64,000 nucleotides of DNA from Lysobacter arvi (GCA_031216755.1 JARUHG010000003.1:310001-374000); one strand, 5' to 3'. Shown: positions 51,821 to 61,351, counted from the stretch's first letter. The notes: generated from the letters alone by a model not told the origin. A program made the numbers and translations.

Positions 51821-52939
51821 ATGACGGACTCCACCGCGCACCCGCCGCAGATCGACGCCGACGGTTCCTCGCCGTCGCGCCTGCGGCTGTCCGGTTCCTG
51901 GACGCTCGACTACGCCGCGCAGATCGGCACCGCGCTGGGCGGCGCGCCCGAGCGCGTGGAGGCCATCGACGCCAGCGGCGTGGAACGGCTCGATTCGGTG
52001 GGCGTGCTGCAGCTGCTGCGCTTCGCGCGCCGCAGCAACCTCGACTTCGACGTCTTCACCTTCCATCCGTCGCACCAGGCGCTGGTGTCGGCGATCGAGG
52101 ACGTCGCCGACGATCGTCCACGCAAGAAGCGCGAGTACGGCGTCAGCGCCGCACTCGAACGCCTGGGCCGCGCGGTGCACAACAACTGGCGCGAAGCGCT
52201 GGCGCTGGTCGGCTTCCTCGGCGAGACGCAGATCAAGCTGCTGCGCATGTTCAAGGAGCCCGGCCGCTTCCGTCCGACCGCGACCGTCCACCACATGGAA
52301 CAGGTCGGCCTGGACGCCGTGCCGCTCATCGCGCTGCTGTGTTTCCTCGTCGGCGCGGTGGTGGCGTTCCTCGGCGCGAACATCCTGCGCGACTTCGGCG
52401 CGGAGATCTTCGTCGTCGAGCTGGTCAACATCTCCTTCCTGCGCGAGTTCGCGGTGCTGCTCACGGCCATCGTGCTCGCCGGCCGTACCGCGAGCGCGTT
52501 CACGGCGCAGATCGGCGCGATGGTCAGCCGCGAGGAAGTCGACGCGATCCGCACGCTGGGCATGGACCCGATCGACCTGCTGGTGATCCCGCGCATGCTC
52601 GCGCTGCTGGTGATGCTGCCGATGCTCACCTTCATCGCGATGATCTTCGGCCTGCTCGGCGGCCTCACGGTCGGCGCGTACAGCCTGGACATTCCGCCGC
52701 AGCAGTACCTGACGCGCATGCACGAGACGATCGAGCTGCGGCATTTTCTCGTCGGCCTGGCGAAAGCCCCGGTGTTCGCGCTGCTCATCAGCCTGATCGG
52801 CTGCCTGGAAGGCTTGCAGGTCGAAGGCACCGCGCAGTCCGTGGGCGAGCGCACGACTTCCAGCGTGGTGCAGTCGATCTCGATGGTGATCATCCTCGAC
52901 GCCTTCTTCGCGATCTGGTTCATGGAGATGGACGTGTGA
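51821..52939 (+). CDS. MlaE-type lipid ABC permease with fused STAS domain
   Basis: A 372-residue permease. The N-terminal STAS (MlaB-like) domain (about 15-105, LRLSGSWTLDYAAQIGTALG, VEAIDASGVERLDSVGVLQL) is fused to an MlaE permease (about 130-372, LLCFLVGAVVAFLGANILRD, LTAIVLAGRTASAFTAQIGA, VSREEVDAIRTLGMDPIDLL, GLLGGLTVGAYSLDIPPQQY). In E. coli MlaB and MlaE are separate; the fusion is known in other bacteria. ATG 51821 starts the STAS domain. First gene of a four-gene operon moving phospholipid between membranes. The next gene overlaps by four bases. Confidence 0.9.
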   Translation: MTDSTAHPPQIDADGSSPSRLRLSGSWTLDYAAQIGTALGGAPERVEAIDASGVERLDSVGVLQLLRFARRSNLDFDVFTFHPSHQALVSAIEDVADDRPRKKREYGVSAALERLGRAVHNNWREALALVGFLGETQIKLLRMFKEPGRFRPTATVHHMEQVGLDAVPLIALLCFLVGAVVAFLGANILRDFGAEIFVVELVNISFLREFAVLLTAIVLAGRTASAFTAQIGAMVSREEVDAIRTLGMDPIDLLVIPRMLALLVMLPMLTFIAMIFGLLGGLTVGAYSLDIPPQQYLTRMHETIELRHFLVGLAKAPVFALLISLIGCLEGLQVEGTAQSVGERTTSSVVQSISMVIILDAFFAIWFMEMDV

Positions 52940-53787
52940 ACCGACTGTCGAAAGCCACGACGGGCACCGCGCCGGCCACGATGCACCCGCTCTGCCCGAC
53001 ACCGCAGAGCGGCCAGCCGATCGTGCGCGTGCGCGGGCTGGTGAACCGGTTCGGCGAACAGGTCGTGCACGACGGGTTGGACCTGGACGTGCGGCCCGGC
53101 GAGATCATCGGCATCGTCGGCGGTTCGGGCACCGGCAAGTCGGTGCTGATGCGCGCCATCCTCGGCTTGCGCGCGCCGCAGGAAGGCCGCATCGAAGTGC
53201 TCGGCCTGGATGCGCTTGCCGACGACGCGACGCAGCGGCGCGCGATCGAGCGCAACACCGGCGTGCTCTTCCAGGACGGCGCGCTGTTCTCCTCGCTCAC
53301 CGTCGGCGAGAACGTCCAGGTTCCGCTGAAGGAGTACCACGGCGACCTGCCCGATTCGCTCCGCTACGAACTGGCCCTGCTGAAGGTGAAGCTCGCCGGC
53401 CTGCCGGCCGATGCGCTGAACAAGCTGCCGTCGCAGCTGTCGGGCGGCATGCGCAAGCGCGCGGGCCTGGCGCGGGCGCTGGCGCTGGATCCGCCGCTGC
53501 TATTCCTCGACGAACCCACCGCCGGGCTCGATCCCATCGGCGCGGCGGCGTTCGACCGCCTGATCCGCACGCTGCAGCAGGCGCTGGGACTGACGGTGTT
53601 CCTGATCACACACGATCTCGACACGCTTTACGCTATCTGCGATCGCGTCGCCGTGCTCGCCGACCGGAAGGTCGTGGTCTGCGCGCCGATCCAGGAAGTC
53701 GAACGATTCGATCACCCGTGGGTGCAGGAGTATTTCCACGGACCGCGTGCGCGCGCCGCACGCACCACCCGCGACGCGACGAGCTGA
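52936..53787 (+). CDS. MlaF-type ABC transporter ATPase
   Basis: A 283-residue ATPase for the MlaE-type permease. Walker A is GIVGGSGTGKSVLMRAILGL, the Q-loop lies in NTGVLFQDGALFSSLTVGEN, the signature in LPSQLSGGMRKRAGLARALA, Walker B in DPPLLFLDEPTAGLDPIGAA, and the H-loop in LTVFLITHDLDTLYAICDRV. The QLSGGMRKR pattern and short length fit MlaF-type proteins. GTG 52936 overlaps the permease stop and has GGAGATG before it; an in-frame ATG at 52981 gives an alternative start closer to the domain. MlaD follows directly. Confidence 0.93.
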   Translation: MNRLSKATTGTAPATMHPLCPTPQSGQPIVRVRGLVNRFGEQVVHDGLDLDVRPGEIIGIVGGSGTGKSVLMRAILGLRAPQEGRIEVLGLDALADDATQRRAIERNTGVLFQDGALFSSLTVGENVQVPLKEYHGDLPDSLRYELALLKVKLAGLPADALNKLPSQLSGGMRKRAGLARALALDPPLLFLDEPTAGLDPIGAAAFDRLIRTLQQALGLTVFLITHDLDTLYAICDRVAVLADRKVVVCAPIQEVERFDHPWVQEYFHGPRARAARTTRDATS

Positions 53788-53791
53788 AGTC

Positions 53792-54733
53792 ATGGAAACC
53801 CGGGCCAATTACGTCCTCATCGGCGCCTTCACCATCCTGGTGACGCTGCTGTTGCTGCTGTTCGCCCTGTGGGCGGCGAAGTATTCGTCCGAGAAGGAAT
53901 GGCGCACCTACGCGGTGCTGTTCAACGAGCCGGTGACCGGCCTGACCGAAGGCAGTTCGGTGCAATACAACGGCATTTCCGTGGGCACCGTGCAGAACCT
54001 GAGCCTGGCGCCGGACGACCCGCGTCGCGTGATCGCGATCCTGCGCCTGCAGGCCAATGCGCCCATCAAGACCGACACGCGCGCGAAGCTGTCGATCCAG
54101 GGCATCACCGGCAGCCCCTTCATCCAGCTCACCGGCGGCGATCCGCGCAGCCCGCTGCTGGCCGATACCGACCGGCGCGAAGTGCCGGTGATCCAGACCG
54201 AGGCCTCCGCGCTGCAGAACATCGCCGACACCGCCAACCGGCTGGTAGCGCGACTGGACCAGGTGCTCAGCGACGAGAACGTCAAGCGCGTGTCCAACAC
54301 GCTGTCGAACATCGAATCGATGACGGCTTCCATTGCCGACCAGCGCGAGGACGTGCGTGCGCTGATCATCAACGCGCGCAAGTCCAGCGAGCAGCTTTCG
54401 GCCACGCTCGACAACACCAACCGCGCCGTGCAGAGCGTGGACCGCGAACTGGTGGCCAAGCTGCCCGGCCTGATCGCCAAGCTCGACAGCACGCTGACGC
54501 GTCTGGATTCGGCGGCCAACAACGCCAACGGCCTGCTCACCGACAACCGTGCCGCGATCAACAGCTTCGCCAACGACGGCCTGGCGCAGCTCGGCCCGAC
54601 GCTCGCGGAGCTGCGGCTGCTGGTACGCGACCTGCGCCGCATCAGCGACCGCCTCGACGGCAATCCGACGCGCTACCTGCTCGGCCGCGACGGCCCCAAG
54701 CAGTTCGACCCCGCGGAATTCAAACCCGAATGA
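53792..54733 (+). CDS. MlaD-type lipid-binding MCE protein
   Basis: A 313-residue membrane-anchored MCE protein. A single helix (VLIGAFTILVTLLLLLFALW, about 8-27) is followed by an MCE domain (about 40-125, YAVLFNEPVTGLTEGSSVQY, NGISVGTVQNLSLAPDDPRR, FIQLTGGDPRSPLL) and a long helical C-terminal region (about 140-290) that may build a channel or needle as in PqiB/YebT-type proteins, larger than the short E. coli MlaD. ATG 53792 follows the ATPase gene by 4 bases. It passes lipid from the permease to a periplasmic acceptor, here probably with the next lipoprotein. Confidence 0.9.
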   Translation: METRANYVLIGAFTILVTLLLLLFALWAAKYSSEKEWRTYAVLFNEPVTGLTEGSSVQYNGISVGTVQNLSLAPDDPRRVIAILRLQANAPIKTDTRAKLSIQGITGSPFIQLTGGDPRSPLLADTDRREVPVIQTEASALQNIADTANRLVARLDQVLSDENVKRVSNTLSNIESMTASIADQREDVRALIINARKSSEQLSATLDNTNRAVQSVDRELVAKLPGLIAKLDSTLTRLDSAANNANGLLTDNRAAINSFANDGLAQLGPTLAELRLLVRDLRRISDRLDGNPTRYLLGRDGPKQFDPAEFKPE

Positions 54734-55410
54734 CCACGCGTGCCGACATGACGACGACCGTCCCGAACCTCGCCCGCCACGTCCGCCTCGCGCTGGCCTC
54801 CGGCCTGCTGCTGGCGCTGGCCGGCTGCTCGATCCTGAGCGACAAGCCCAAGAACCCCAGCACGATCTTCGCGCCGGAGCCGGTCGTGCAGACCGATCCT
54901 TCGTGGCCGAAGGTCGACTGGCAGCTGGTCATCGCACCGCCCGTGGCGGCGCGCATCGTCGACAGCCTGCGCATCGCCGTGCGGCCCACCCCCGGCGAGT
55001 TGCAGGTCTACCGCGACGCGCAGTGGGCGCGCCCGCCGTCCGACATGCTGGTGGAGACGGTGCTCCGCGCGCTGGAGGACTCCGGCCGCATCGGCGGCGT
55101 CGCGCGGCAGGGCACGGGCGTGGCCGGCGAGTACAAGCTGTTCCTCGAGTTGCGCCGCTTCGAATCCGACTACGCCGGCGGCGCCGTGCCGTCGGCGACG
55201 GTCGAAGTGAGCGCCAAGCTGCTGCACATGCAGCAGCAGAAGGTCGCGGCGTCGCGCGTGTTCCGCCAGTCGACGCCAGCGGCGAGCACGGCGGTGCCGG
55301 ATGTCGCGCGCGCGTTCGAGCAGTCGCTGTCCACGATCGGCGGCGAGATCGCCGGCTGGACGCTGACCAGCGGCGAAGCCCATCGCCGGACGCTGCCCGC
55401 GGCGCCGTAA
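54730..55410 (+). CDS. ABC-type transport auxiliary lipoprotein (PqiC-like)
   Basis: A 226-residue lipoprotein: lipobox LLLALAGC with Cys near 34, then the ABC-transport auxiliary domain (about 60-205, VDWQLVIAPPVAARIVDSLR, IAVRPTPGELQVYRDAQWAR, VETVLRALEDSGRIGGVARQ, LFLELRRFESDYAGG and ARAFEQSLSTIGGEIAGWTL). Members of this family sit in the outer membrane and complete MCE systems (PqiC type). ATG 54730 overlaps the mlaD stop (ATGA); an in-frame ATG at 54748 is also near the signal peptide. It replaces MlaA/MlaC of the E. coli system, which are not seen here. Confidence 0.88.
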   Translation: MTTRADMTTTVPNLARHVRLALASGLLLALAGCSILSDKPKNPSTIFAPEPVVQTDPSWPKVDWQLVIAPPVAARIVDSLRIAVRPTPGELQVYRDAQWARPPSDMLVETVLRALEDSGRIGGVARQGTGVAGEYKLFLELRRFESDYAGGAVPSATVEVSAKLLHMQQQKVAASRVFRQSTPAASTAVPDVARAFEQSLSTIGGEIAGWTLTSGEAHRRTLPAAP

Positions 55411-55433
55411 CACGCTCCCTGCAACGCGACGCG

Positions 55434-56030
55434 TCAGCGCGCCGTCGCGAGAATCCGGCGGAAGGTCAGGTTGATGCGGGGCCCGATCAGCCGCGCCGTA
55501 CGCGGCAACGCGTGCCGGTAATGGCGCTGTGTCGCGCCGGACATCACCAGCAAGCTGCCATGCGGCAGTTGCAGCGTGAGTTTCCGGGACGGATCGTCGC
55601 GATGCTTGAGCGCGAAACGGCGCGTCGCCCCCAGGCTCACCGAAGCGATCACCGGCTCCGGCCCGAGTTCCGGCTCGGCATCGCTGTGCCAGCCCATGGC
55701 GTCGCTTCCGTCCCGGTACAGGTTCGCCAGCACGCTGTTGAACTCGACCCCAAGCGTGCTCTGCAGGCGTTCGCGCAGCGGCCGCAGCGCCTCGGGCCAC
55801 GGATGCGGCTCGAACAACGTGCCCGAATAGCGATAGCGCGCGTCCGGATCGCCGATCCAGCAGCTCAGGCGCGGGGAATCGACCTCGCGGCCGAACAGGC
55901 GGATCCGGTGGACCTCCCAAGGTAGCCGGTGTTGCAGCGAGGCCAGGAGCATGTCGGCCTCCTGCGGCCCGAGCCAGTGCGGGTCGAAGCGCAGCTGCGC
56001 ATCGGATAGCGGAACCGGGGCGAGAACCAT
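55434..56030 (-). CDS. AlkB-type 2-oxoglutarate/Fe(II)-dependent dioxygenase
   Basis: A 198-residue dioxygenase likely to repair alkylated bases. The metal site is H115-x-D117 (AMGWHSDAEPELG) and H173 (RHYRHALP). The 2-oxoglutarate arginine region is RINLTFRRI near 185-191, and the nucleotide-recognition lid includes the LSCWIGDPDARYRYSGTLFE stretch. The length and PHGSLLVMSGATQRHYRH segment fit the ALKBH2/3-like bacterial branch rather than E. coli AlkB. ATG 56030 starts the product. Convergent with the Mla operon and divergent from ETF-QO. Confidence 0.88.
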   Translation of the reverse strand: MVLAPVPLSDAQLRFDPHWLGPQEADMLLASLQHRLPWEVHRIRLFGREVDSPRLSCWIGDPDARYRYSGTLFEPHPWPEALRPLRERLQSTLGVEFNSVLANLYRDGSDAMGWHSDAEPELGPEPVIASVSLGATRRFALKHRDDPSRKLTLQLPHGSLLVMSGATQRHYRHALPRTARLIGPRINLTFRRILATAR

Positions 56031-56192
56031 ACGCAACGCTAGCACGCCGTATTCAGCGCCGCCGTCCGGATCGAGGCGCGAACTTGGCGCCAACCGCGCA
56101 AACCCGCGACAATCCCACCTTGCGATCGTGCCCGCGATCCGCCCTGGAATCCGCCAGCTGCCGTACGCCAGCCCGTCCTTGGAGTGCCCCGC

Positions 56193-57830
56193 ATGAGCCA
56201 ACCCGATCCGAACGCCGTCGAACGCGACGTGATGGAGTACGACGTCGTCACCGTCGGCGCCGGCCCGGCCGGACTGTCGTTCGCGATCCGTCTCAAGCAG
56301 CTCAACCCGGAGCTGTCGGTGTGCGTGATCGAGAAGGCGTCGACCATCGGCGCGCACATCCTGTCGGGGGCGGTGATCGAACCGGAGCCGCTCGATGCGC
56401 TGCTTCCCGGCTGGCGCGACAACCCGCCGCCGATCTGCGTGCCCGCCACGGACGATGAGTTCTGGCTGCTCTCGCATGACGGCCATCGTCGCCTGCCGAT
56501 TCCGCCGGGCATGCACAACGATGGCAACCTCATCGTGAGCCTCGGCGCGATGTGCGCCTGGCTCGCGCCGCAGGCCGAAGCGCTGGGCGTGGAGATCTAT
56601 CCCGGCTTCGCCGCGGCCGAAACCCTGCACGACGAGAGCGGCGCGGTGGCGGGCGTCCGCATCGGCGACATGGGCGTGGCGAAGGACGGCTCGCACAAGC
56701 CCGGCTACACGCAGGGCATCGACATCCGCGCGAAGGTGACGGTGCTGGCCGAAGGGGCGCGCGGCCACCTGACCAAGCGCCTGATCAAGCAGTTCGAGCT
56801 CGACGCCGGCAGCGACCCGCAGGCGTACTCGATCGGCATCAAGGAACTGTGGCAGGTCCCGGAAGACCGCGTGACGCCGGGCAAGATCGTGCACAGCTTC
56901 GGCTGGCCCGCGGACAACGACATCTACGGCGGCGGCTTCCTCTACCACCTGGACAAGGGCCGCATCGCACTGGGCTACGTGAGCGGGCTGGATTACAAGG
57001 ATGCGGAATACAAGCCGTGGGAGGCCTTCCAGCAATGGAAGAACCACCCGCTGTTCAAGCCGCTGCTGGAAGGCGGCAGCATCCTCTCCGCCGGCGCGCG
57101 CGCGATCGTCACCGGCGGTTACCAGTCGCTGCCGAAGACCGAGATGCCCGGCGCCCTGCTGATCGGCGACACCGCCGGGCTGCTCAACGTTCCGAAGATC
57201 AAGGGAACGCACCAGGCGATCCGTTCAGGCATGCTCGCCGCCGAGCACCTGGCCGCCTCGCAACTGTCGCCGCAAGGTTTCGACGCGAAGCTGCGCGGCT
57301 CGGACATCATGGCCGAGCTGAAGAAGGTCCGGAACATCAAGCCCGGTTTCAAACGCGGCCTGTGGTTCGGCATCCTCAATTCCGCATGGGAAACGGTGAC
57401 CGGCGGCCTCTCGCCCTGGACGCTGAAGAACAAGCCCGACTGGTGTTCGCTGGAGAAGGTGGCCGAATACGAAAGCCCGAAGCGCGACTACGTCGAGCGC
57501 ACGCTCGCACCGCGCGACCGCTTGCAGGGCGTCTACTACGCCGCCACGGAACACGACGAAGACCAGCCCGTGCACCTCAAGGTGCGCGACACGTCCATCT
57601 GCGTCTCGCGCTGCGCCGAGGAGTACGACAACCCCTGCACGCGCTTCTGCCCCGCGGGCGTGTACGAGATCGTGCAGGACACCATGCCCGATGGAAGCAG
57701 CGGCAAGCGCCTGCAGATCAACGCCGCCAACTGCGTGCACTGCAAGACCTGCGACATCAAGGATCCGTACGAGATCATCGACTGGGTCACGCCGGAAGGC
57801 GGCTCGGGTCCGAATTACCAGAACCTTTGA
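56193..57830 (+). CDS. electron transfer flavoprotein-ubiquinone oxidoreductase
   Basis: A 545-residue inner-membrane flavoprotein that takes electrons from reduced ETF and passes them to ubiquinone. The FAD site is DVVTVGAGPAGLSFAIRLKQ near 16-35. Membrane-binding and ubiquinone segments (FGWPADNDIYGGGFLYHLDK, GARAIVTGGYQSLPKTEMPG) and FAD motif LLIGDTAGLLNVPKIKGTHQ follow. The C-terminal 4Fe-4S cluster has Cys in CAEEYDNPCTRFCPAG and CVHCKTCDIKDPYEIIDW. ATG 56193 has GGAG 7 bases upstream; GTG 56184 is an in-frame alternative. Its partner ETF subunits are encoded at 62989-64000. Confidence 0.95.
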   Translation: MSQPDPNAVERDVMEYDVVTVGAGPAGLSFAIRLKQLNPELSVCVIEKASTIGAHILSGAVIEPEPLDALLPGWRDNPPPICVPATDDEFWLLSHDGHRRLPIPPGMHNDGNLIVSLGAMCAWLAPQAEALGVEIYPGFAAAETLHDESGAVAGVRIGDMGVAKDGSHKPGYTQGIDIRAKVTVLAEGARGHLTKRLIKQFELDAGSDPQAYSIGIKELWQVPEDRVTPGKIVHSFGWPADNDIYGGGFLYHLDKGRIALGYVSGLDYKDAEYKPWEAFQQWKNHPLFKPLLEGGSILSAGARAIVTGGYQSLPKTEMPGALLIGDTAGLLNVPKIKGTHQAIRSGMLAAEHLAASQLSPQGFDAKLRGSDIMAELKKVRNIKPGFKRGLWFGILNSAWETVTGGLSPWTLKNKPDWCSLEKVAEYESPKRDYVERTLAPRDRLQGVYYAATEHDEDQPVHLKVRDTSICVSRCAEEYDNPCTRFCPAGVYEIVQDTMPDGSSGKRLQINAANCVHCKTCDIKDPYEIIDWVTPEGGSGPNYQNL

Positions 57831-57840
57831 ACGCGTGACC

Positions 57841-57869
57841 GCATCTGCACGAAACGCCCGTGCAGATGC
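57841..57869. terminator. hairpin between ETF-QO and galE
   Basis: A perfect 11-base stem GCATCTGCACG / CGTGCAGATGC with a 7-base loop sits between the convergent ETF-QO and galE genes and could stop both transcripts. No T-run is seen. Confidence 0.55.
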
Positions 57870-57883
57870 GGAAGGTCAATCGT

Positions 57884-58858
57884 TCAATACCGCGGATTGC
57901 GGTGCCAGCGCCACGCGGTCTCGATGATCTGCGCGATGTCGGTGTACCGCGGCGTCCAGCCCAGAGCGCGCCGTGCCTTCGCACTTGCGGCGACGAGGCG
58001 GTCCGGATCGCCCGCGCGTCGCGGCGCGATCTCGTAGGGAATCGGTCGCTGCGCCACTTCGCCGGCGGCGCGGATCATCTGCATCACGCTGAATCCCGCA
58101 CCGTTGCCGAGGTTGAACGCGTGCGCGCCTTCGTTGGACGCCATGAAGTCCAGCGCACGCGAATGCGCGTCCGCGAGATCGTCGACGTGGACGTAGTCGC
58201 GCACGCAGGTGCCGTCGGGCGTCGCGTAATCGTTGCCGAACACCTTCAACGCGGGCGCATCGCCGTTGGCGGCCCGCAGCATGTTCGGAATCAGGTGCGT
58301 TTCGGGCGAGTGCGACTCCCCGATATCGCCATCCGGCGAGGCGCCTGCCGCATTGAAATAGCGCAGCGCGACCGAGCGCAGCCCGTACGCACGCGCGGCG
58401 TCTTCCAGAATCGTCTCGACCATCCGCTTGCTCGCGCCGTAGGGGTTGATCGGGCGCGTCGCATGGGACTCGTCGATCAGCTCCGATTCCGGATGACCGA
58501 ACACCGCCGCGGTGGACGAGAACACCAGCTTGCCGACGTCCGCTTCGCGCATCGCCTGCAGCAGGTTCAGCGTGCCGACGACGTTGTTCTCGTAATAGTC
58601 GTACGGCTGCTGCACCGATTCGCCGACGAGTGAGCGCGCGCAGAAGTGCATCACCGCATCGAATCGATGCCGCGCGAACACGTCACGCAACTGCGTGGGC
58701 GCCAGCAGGTCGCCCTCGACGAGCACGGCGTCGCCGATGGACTCGCGATGGCCCGTGGACAGGTTGTCGAACACCACCGTCTGCACGCCATCGCGAAGCA
58801 GGCGACGCACCATGTGCGAGCCGATGTAGCCCGCACCTCCGCACACCAGAACCTTCAT
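57884..58858 (-). CDS. galE: UDP-glucose 4-epimerase GalE
   Basis: A 324-residue extended SDR enzyme interconverting UDP-glucose and UDP-galactose for surface polysaccharide. NAD site is MKVLVCGGAGYIGSHMVRRL; DNLSTGHRESI, DAVMHFCARSLVGESVQQPY and KLVFSSTAAVFG follow, with the active YGASK (Tyr near 145). RYFNAAGASPDGDIGESHSP, HLIPNMLRA and YVHVDDLADAHSRAL complete the GalE signature. ATG 58858 starts at the nucleotide-binding strand. It precedes a terminator-like hairpin and follows the CoA-transferase genes on the same strand with 13 bases between. Confidence 0.94.
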   Translation of the reverse strand: MKVLVCGGAGYIGSHMVRRLLRDGVQTVVFDNLSTGHRESIGDAVLVEGDLLAPTQLRDVFARHRFDAVMHFCARSLVGESVQQPYDYYENNVVGTLNLLQAMREADVGKLVFSSTAAVFGHPESELIDESHATRPINPYGASKRMVETILEDAARAYGLRSVALRYFNAAGASPDGDIGESHSPETHLIPNMLRAANGDAPALKVFGNDYATPDGTCVRDYVHVDDLADAHSRALDFMASNEGAHAFNLGNGAGFSVMQMIRAAGEVAQRPIPYEIAPRRAGDPDRLVAASAKARRALGWTPRYTDIAQIIETAWRWHRNPRY

Positions 58859-58871
58859 CGACGCGAATGCC

Positions 58872-59507
58872 TCAAGCCGCGCGCGAGAAACGGACGCCCG
58901 TTTTCTCGCGCAGTTCGTCTTCGCTCACGTCCGGCGCGAGCTCAACCAGCTTCAACCCTTGGTCGGTCACATCCAGCACCGCGAGATCGGTGATGATGCG
59001 GTTGACCACGCCCACGCCCGTCAGCGGCAGCGTGCATTCGGGCAGGATCTTGTGTTCGCCGTTCTTGGCGGTGTGCTCCATCAGCACGACCACGCGCTTC
59101 ACGCCGGCGACCAGGTCCATCGCGCCGCCCATGCCCTTCACCATCTTGCCCGGCACCATCCAGTTGGCCAGGTCGCCCTTTTCGGTGACCTGCATCGCGC
59201 CGAGGATCGCCAGGTCGATGTGGCCGCCGCGGATCATCGCGAAGGAGTCGTGGCTGCCGAAGTAGCTCGCGCCGGGGCGCGCGGTGACGGTCTGCTTGCC
59301 GGCGTTGATCAGGTCGGCATCGACCTCGGCTTCCGTCGGAAACGGACCGATGCCGAGCAGGCCGTTCTCGCTCTGAAGCCACACGTCCACGCCGTCGGGG
59401 ATGAAGTTGGCCACCAGCGTCGGCAGGCCGATGCCGAGGTTGACGTAGGCGCCGTCGGTGAGTTCCTGCGCGGCGCGTTGCGCCATCTGGTCGCGGGTCC
59501 AAGCCAT
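58872..59507 (-). CDS. 3-oxoacid CoA-transferase subunit B
   Basis: A 211-residue beta subunit of the two-subunit CoA-transferase (SCOT/AtoA type), which moves CoA between succinyl- or acetyl-CoA and acetoacetate-like acids. The catalytic Glu47 is in [69 protein letters not shown] and [20 protein letters not shown] are family segments. It follows the subunit A gene by 25 bases on the same strand. Which acid is preferred cannot be said from sequence. Confidence 0.93.
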   Translation of the reverse strand: MAWTRDQMAQRAAQELTDGAYVNLGIGLPTLVANFIPDGVDVWLQSENGLLGIGPFPTEAEVDADLINAGKQTVTARPGASYFGSHDSFAMIRGGHIDLAILGAMQVTEKGDLANWMVPGKMVKGMGGAMDLVAGVKRVVVLMEHTAKNGEHKILPECTLPLTGVGVVNRIITDLAVLDVTDQGLKLVELAPDVSEDELREKTGVRFSRAA

Positions 59508-59532
59508 GAGTGTGTGTCCTGTGTTCGTGGGA

Positions 59533-60252
59533 TCAGCCGGCGCGCACGGTGCGCTGTTCGATGCGCTTCTCGGGCGTGGCGTTGACGACGATGCGGTCGA
59601 CGTAGATGCCCGGCAGGTGCACGTGATCGGGATCGATCTGGCCGACCTCGACCAATTCCTCGACTTCGGCGACGCAGATCGCGCCGGCCATCGCGCAGGC
59701 CGGGTTGAAGTTGCGCGCGGTCTTGCGGAACACCAGATTGCCGGCCTTGTCGGCCTTCCATGCCTTGACCAGCGAGACGTCGGCTTTCAGCGCGGTTTCC
59801 ATCACGTAATGGTGTCCGTCGAACTCGCGCGTTTCCTTGCCCTCGGCAACGACCGTGCCGTAGCCGGTGCGCGTGAAGAACGCCGGGATCCCCGCGCCGC
59901 CTGCACGAAGGCGCTCGGCCAGCGTGCCCTGCGGATTGAATTCCAGCTCCAGTTCGCCGGACAGGAACTGGCGCTCGAATTCCTTGTTCTCGCCGACGTA
60001 GGACGAAATCATCTTCCGGATCTGGCGCGTTTCCAGCAGCAGGCCGAGGCCGAAGCCATCGACGCCGGCATTGTTGGAAATCGCGGTGAGCCCCTTCACG
60101 CCGCTCTCGCGCAACGCGCCGATCAGTGCCTCGGGGATCCCACAAAGCCCGAAGCCCCCCACGGCGAGCGTCTGCCCGTCCGCGACGATGCCCTCGAGCG
60201 CCGCCTTCGCGCTCGGGAATAGCTTGTTCTTTCCGTTCTGCGTCGCGGCCAC
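59533..60252 (-). CDS. 3-oxoacid CoA-transferase subunit A
   Basis: A 239-residue alpha subunit. The N-terminus [20 protein letters not shown] leads to [20 protein letters not shown], the CoA-transferase family I signature [69 protein letters not shown] and [20 protein letters not shown] follow. GTG 60252 was chosen with GGAG 7 bases upstream; longer frames have no conservation. Together with subunit B it makes the active A2B2 enzyme. Divergent from the ATP-grasp gene. Confidence 0.93.
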   Translation of the reverse strand: MAATQNGKNKLFPSAKAALEGIVADGQTLAVGGFGLCGIPEALIGALRESGVKGLTAISNNAGVDGFGLGLLLETRQIRKMISSYVGENKEFERQFLSGELELEFNPQGTLAERLRAGGAGIPAFFTRTGYGTVVAEGKETREFDGHHYVMETALKADVSLVKAWKADKAGNLVFRKTARNFNPACAMAGAICVAEVEELVEVGQIDPDHVHLPGIYVDRIVVNATPEKRIEQRTVRAG

Positions 60253-60393
60253 GTCGGACTCCGTCAGTTGCGCAATGGGCCGCAGTTTACCGTGGCCGCG
60301 GGCGAGCCCCCACCGTACATTCGGGCAGGTCCCCTGCGGATTTGTCGGATCGGGCGTCGCGGCCGCCGCCCGGCAGCGTCTAGACTTCGGACC

Positions 60394-61308
60394 ATGACCC
60401 GAATCGCCCTCGTGACCGCCATCGCCGCCGCGGGCGTCGACGACGACCTGGCGCCGCTGCTCGACGCCTGCGCACACGCCGGACTGGCCGTGCAGGTTCG
60501 CGCCTGGGATGACCCGACCGTCGGCTGGAGCCGCTTCGATGCGGCGATCCTGCGCTCGCCCTGGGACTACACGCAGCGGTTGGAGGAGTTCCTGTCGTGG
60601 TGCCGGCGCGTGTCGTCGCAGACGCGCCTGGTGAATCCGCTTCGGGTGATCGAGTGGAACACCGACAAGCACTATCTGGCGGATCTGGCCGCACGCGACG
60701 TGCCGGTCGTCCCCACGGTCTTTGTCGAACCGGATGCCGAACCGCTCCCGGCCCTGCAGGCCTTTCTTGCAGCGCATCCGGACGCGATGGAACTCGTCGT
60801 GAAGCCGAGCGTCGGAGCCGGCTCGAAGGACGCGCAGCGTTACGGGCGCTCGCAGGAGTTCGCCGCGGCCAACCATCTCGCGCGGCTGCTCGACGCCGAC
60901 CGCAGCGCGATGCTGCAGCCGTATCTGTCCTCGGTGGACGAACAGGGCGAAACGGCGTTGATGTTCTTCGCCGGGGCGTTCAGCCACGCGATCCGCAAGG
61001 GCGCGTTGCTGCGGCCCGATGCAAATGCAGCCGAGCCGCTTTTCGCCGCCGAGTCCATCGCGCCGCGTGTGCCGGCGCAGGACGAACTGGCCCTGGCCGA
61101 CCGCGTGCTCGCCGCCGCACGCGACACGTTGCAGCTGCGCGAAGCACCGCTGTACGCGCGTGTGGACCTCATCCGCGACAACGCCGGCACGCCGTGCCTG
61201 CTGGAACTGGAGCTGTGCGAACCGTCGCTGTTCTTCGCGCACGCGCCGGGCAGTGCGGAACGGTTCGCTTCATTGCTGGCGCGGACGCTCGGCAAGGTCG
61301 CAGCTTGA
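60394..61308 (+). CDS. ATP-grasp family ligase of unknown substrate
   Basis: A 304-residue ATP-grasp protein. An N-terminal flavodoxin-like domain ([40 protein letters not shown]) is followed by the central and C-terminal ATP-binding parts: [40 protein letters not shown] (phosphate-binding loop with Lys), [20 protein letters not shown], and the metal-binding strand [20 protein letters not shown] followed by CEPSLFF. The WDYT plus KPSVGAGSK pattern is that of small RimK/glutathione-synthetase-like ligases found alone in many bacteria. It is a single gene without pathway neighbours, so the substrate is unknown. ATG 60394 is the start. Confidence 0.85.
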   Translation: MTRIALVTAIAAAGVDDDLAPLLDACAHAGLAVQVRAWDDPTVGWSRFDAAILRSPWDYTQRLEEFLSWCRRVSSQTRLVNPLRVIEWNTDKHYLADLAARDVPVVPTVFVEPDAEPLPALQAFLAAHPDAMELVVKPSVGAGSKDAQRYGRSQEFAAANHLARLLDADRSAMLQPYLSSVDEQGETALMFFAGAFSHAIRKGALLRPDANAAEPLFAAESIAPRVPAQDELALADRVLAAARDTLQLREAPLYARVDLIRDNAGTPCLLELELCEPSLFFAHAPGSAERFASLLARTLGKVAA

Positions 61309-61322
61309 TTCGACGGCAAAAG

Positions 61323-61351
61323 AAAACGCCCCCGGGCAGCGGGGGCGTTTT
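61323..61351. terminator. bidirectional intrinsic terminator
   Basis: An 11-base stem AAAACGCCCCC / GGGGGCGTTTT with A- and T-runs on either side lies between the convergent ATP-grasp gene and xanB, suited to stop both. Confidence 0.85.

Noticed and set aside
49754..53787. Very long open frames on both strands over the ThrE-Mla region
   Set aside because: They run through clearly assigned genes in other frames; the plus-strand one ends in the true ATPase gene from 52936.
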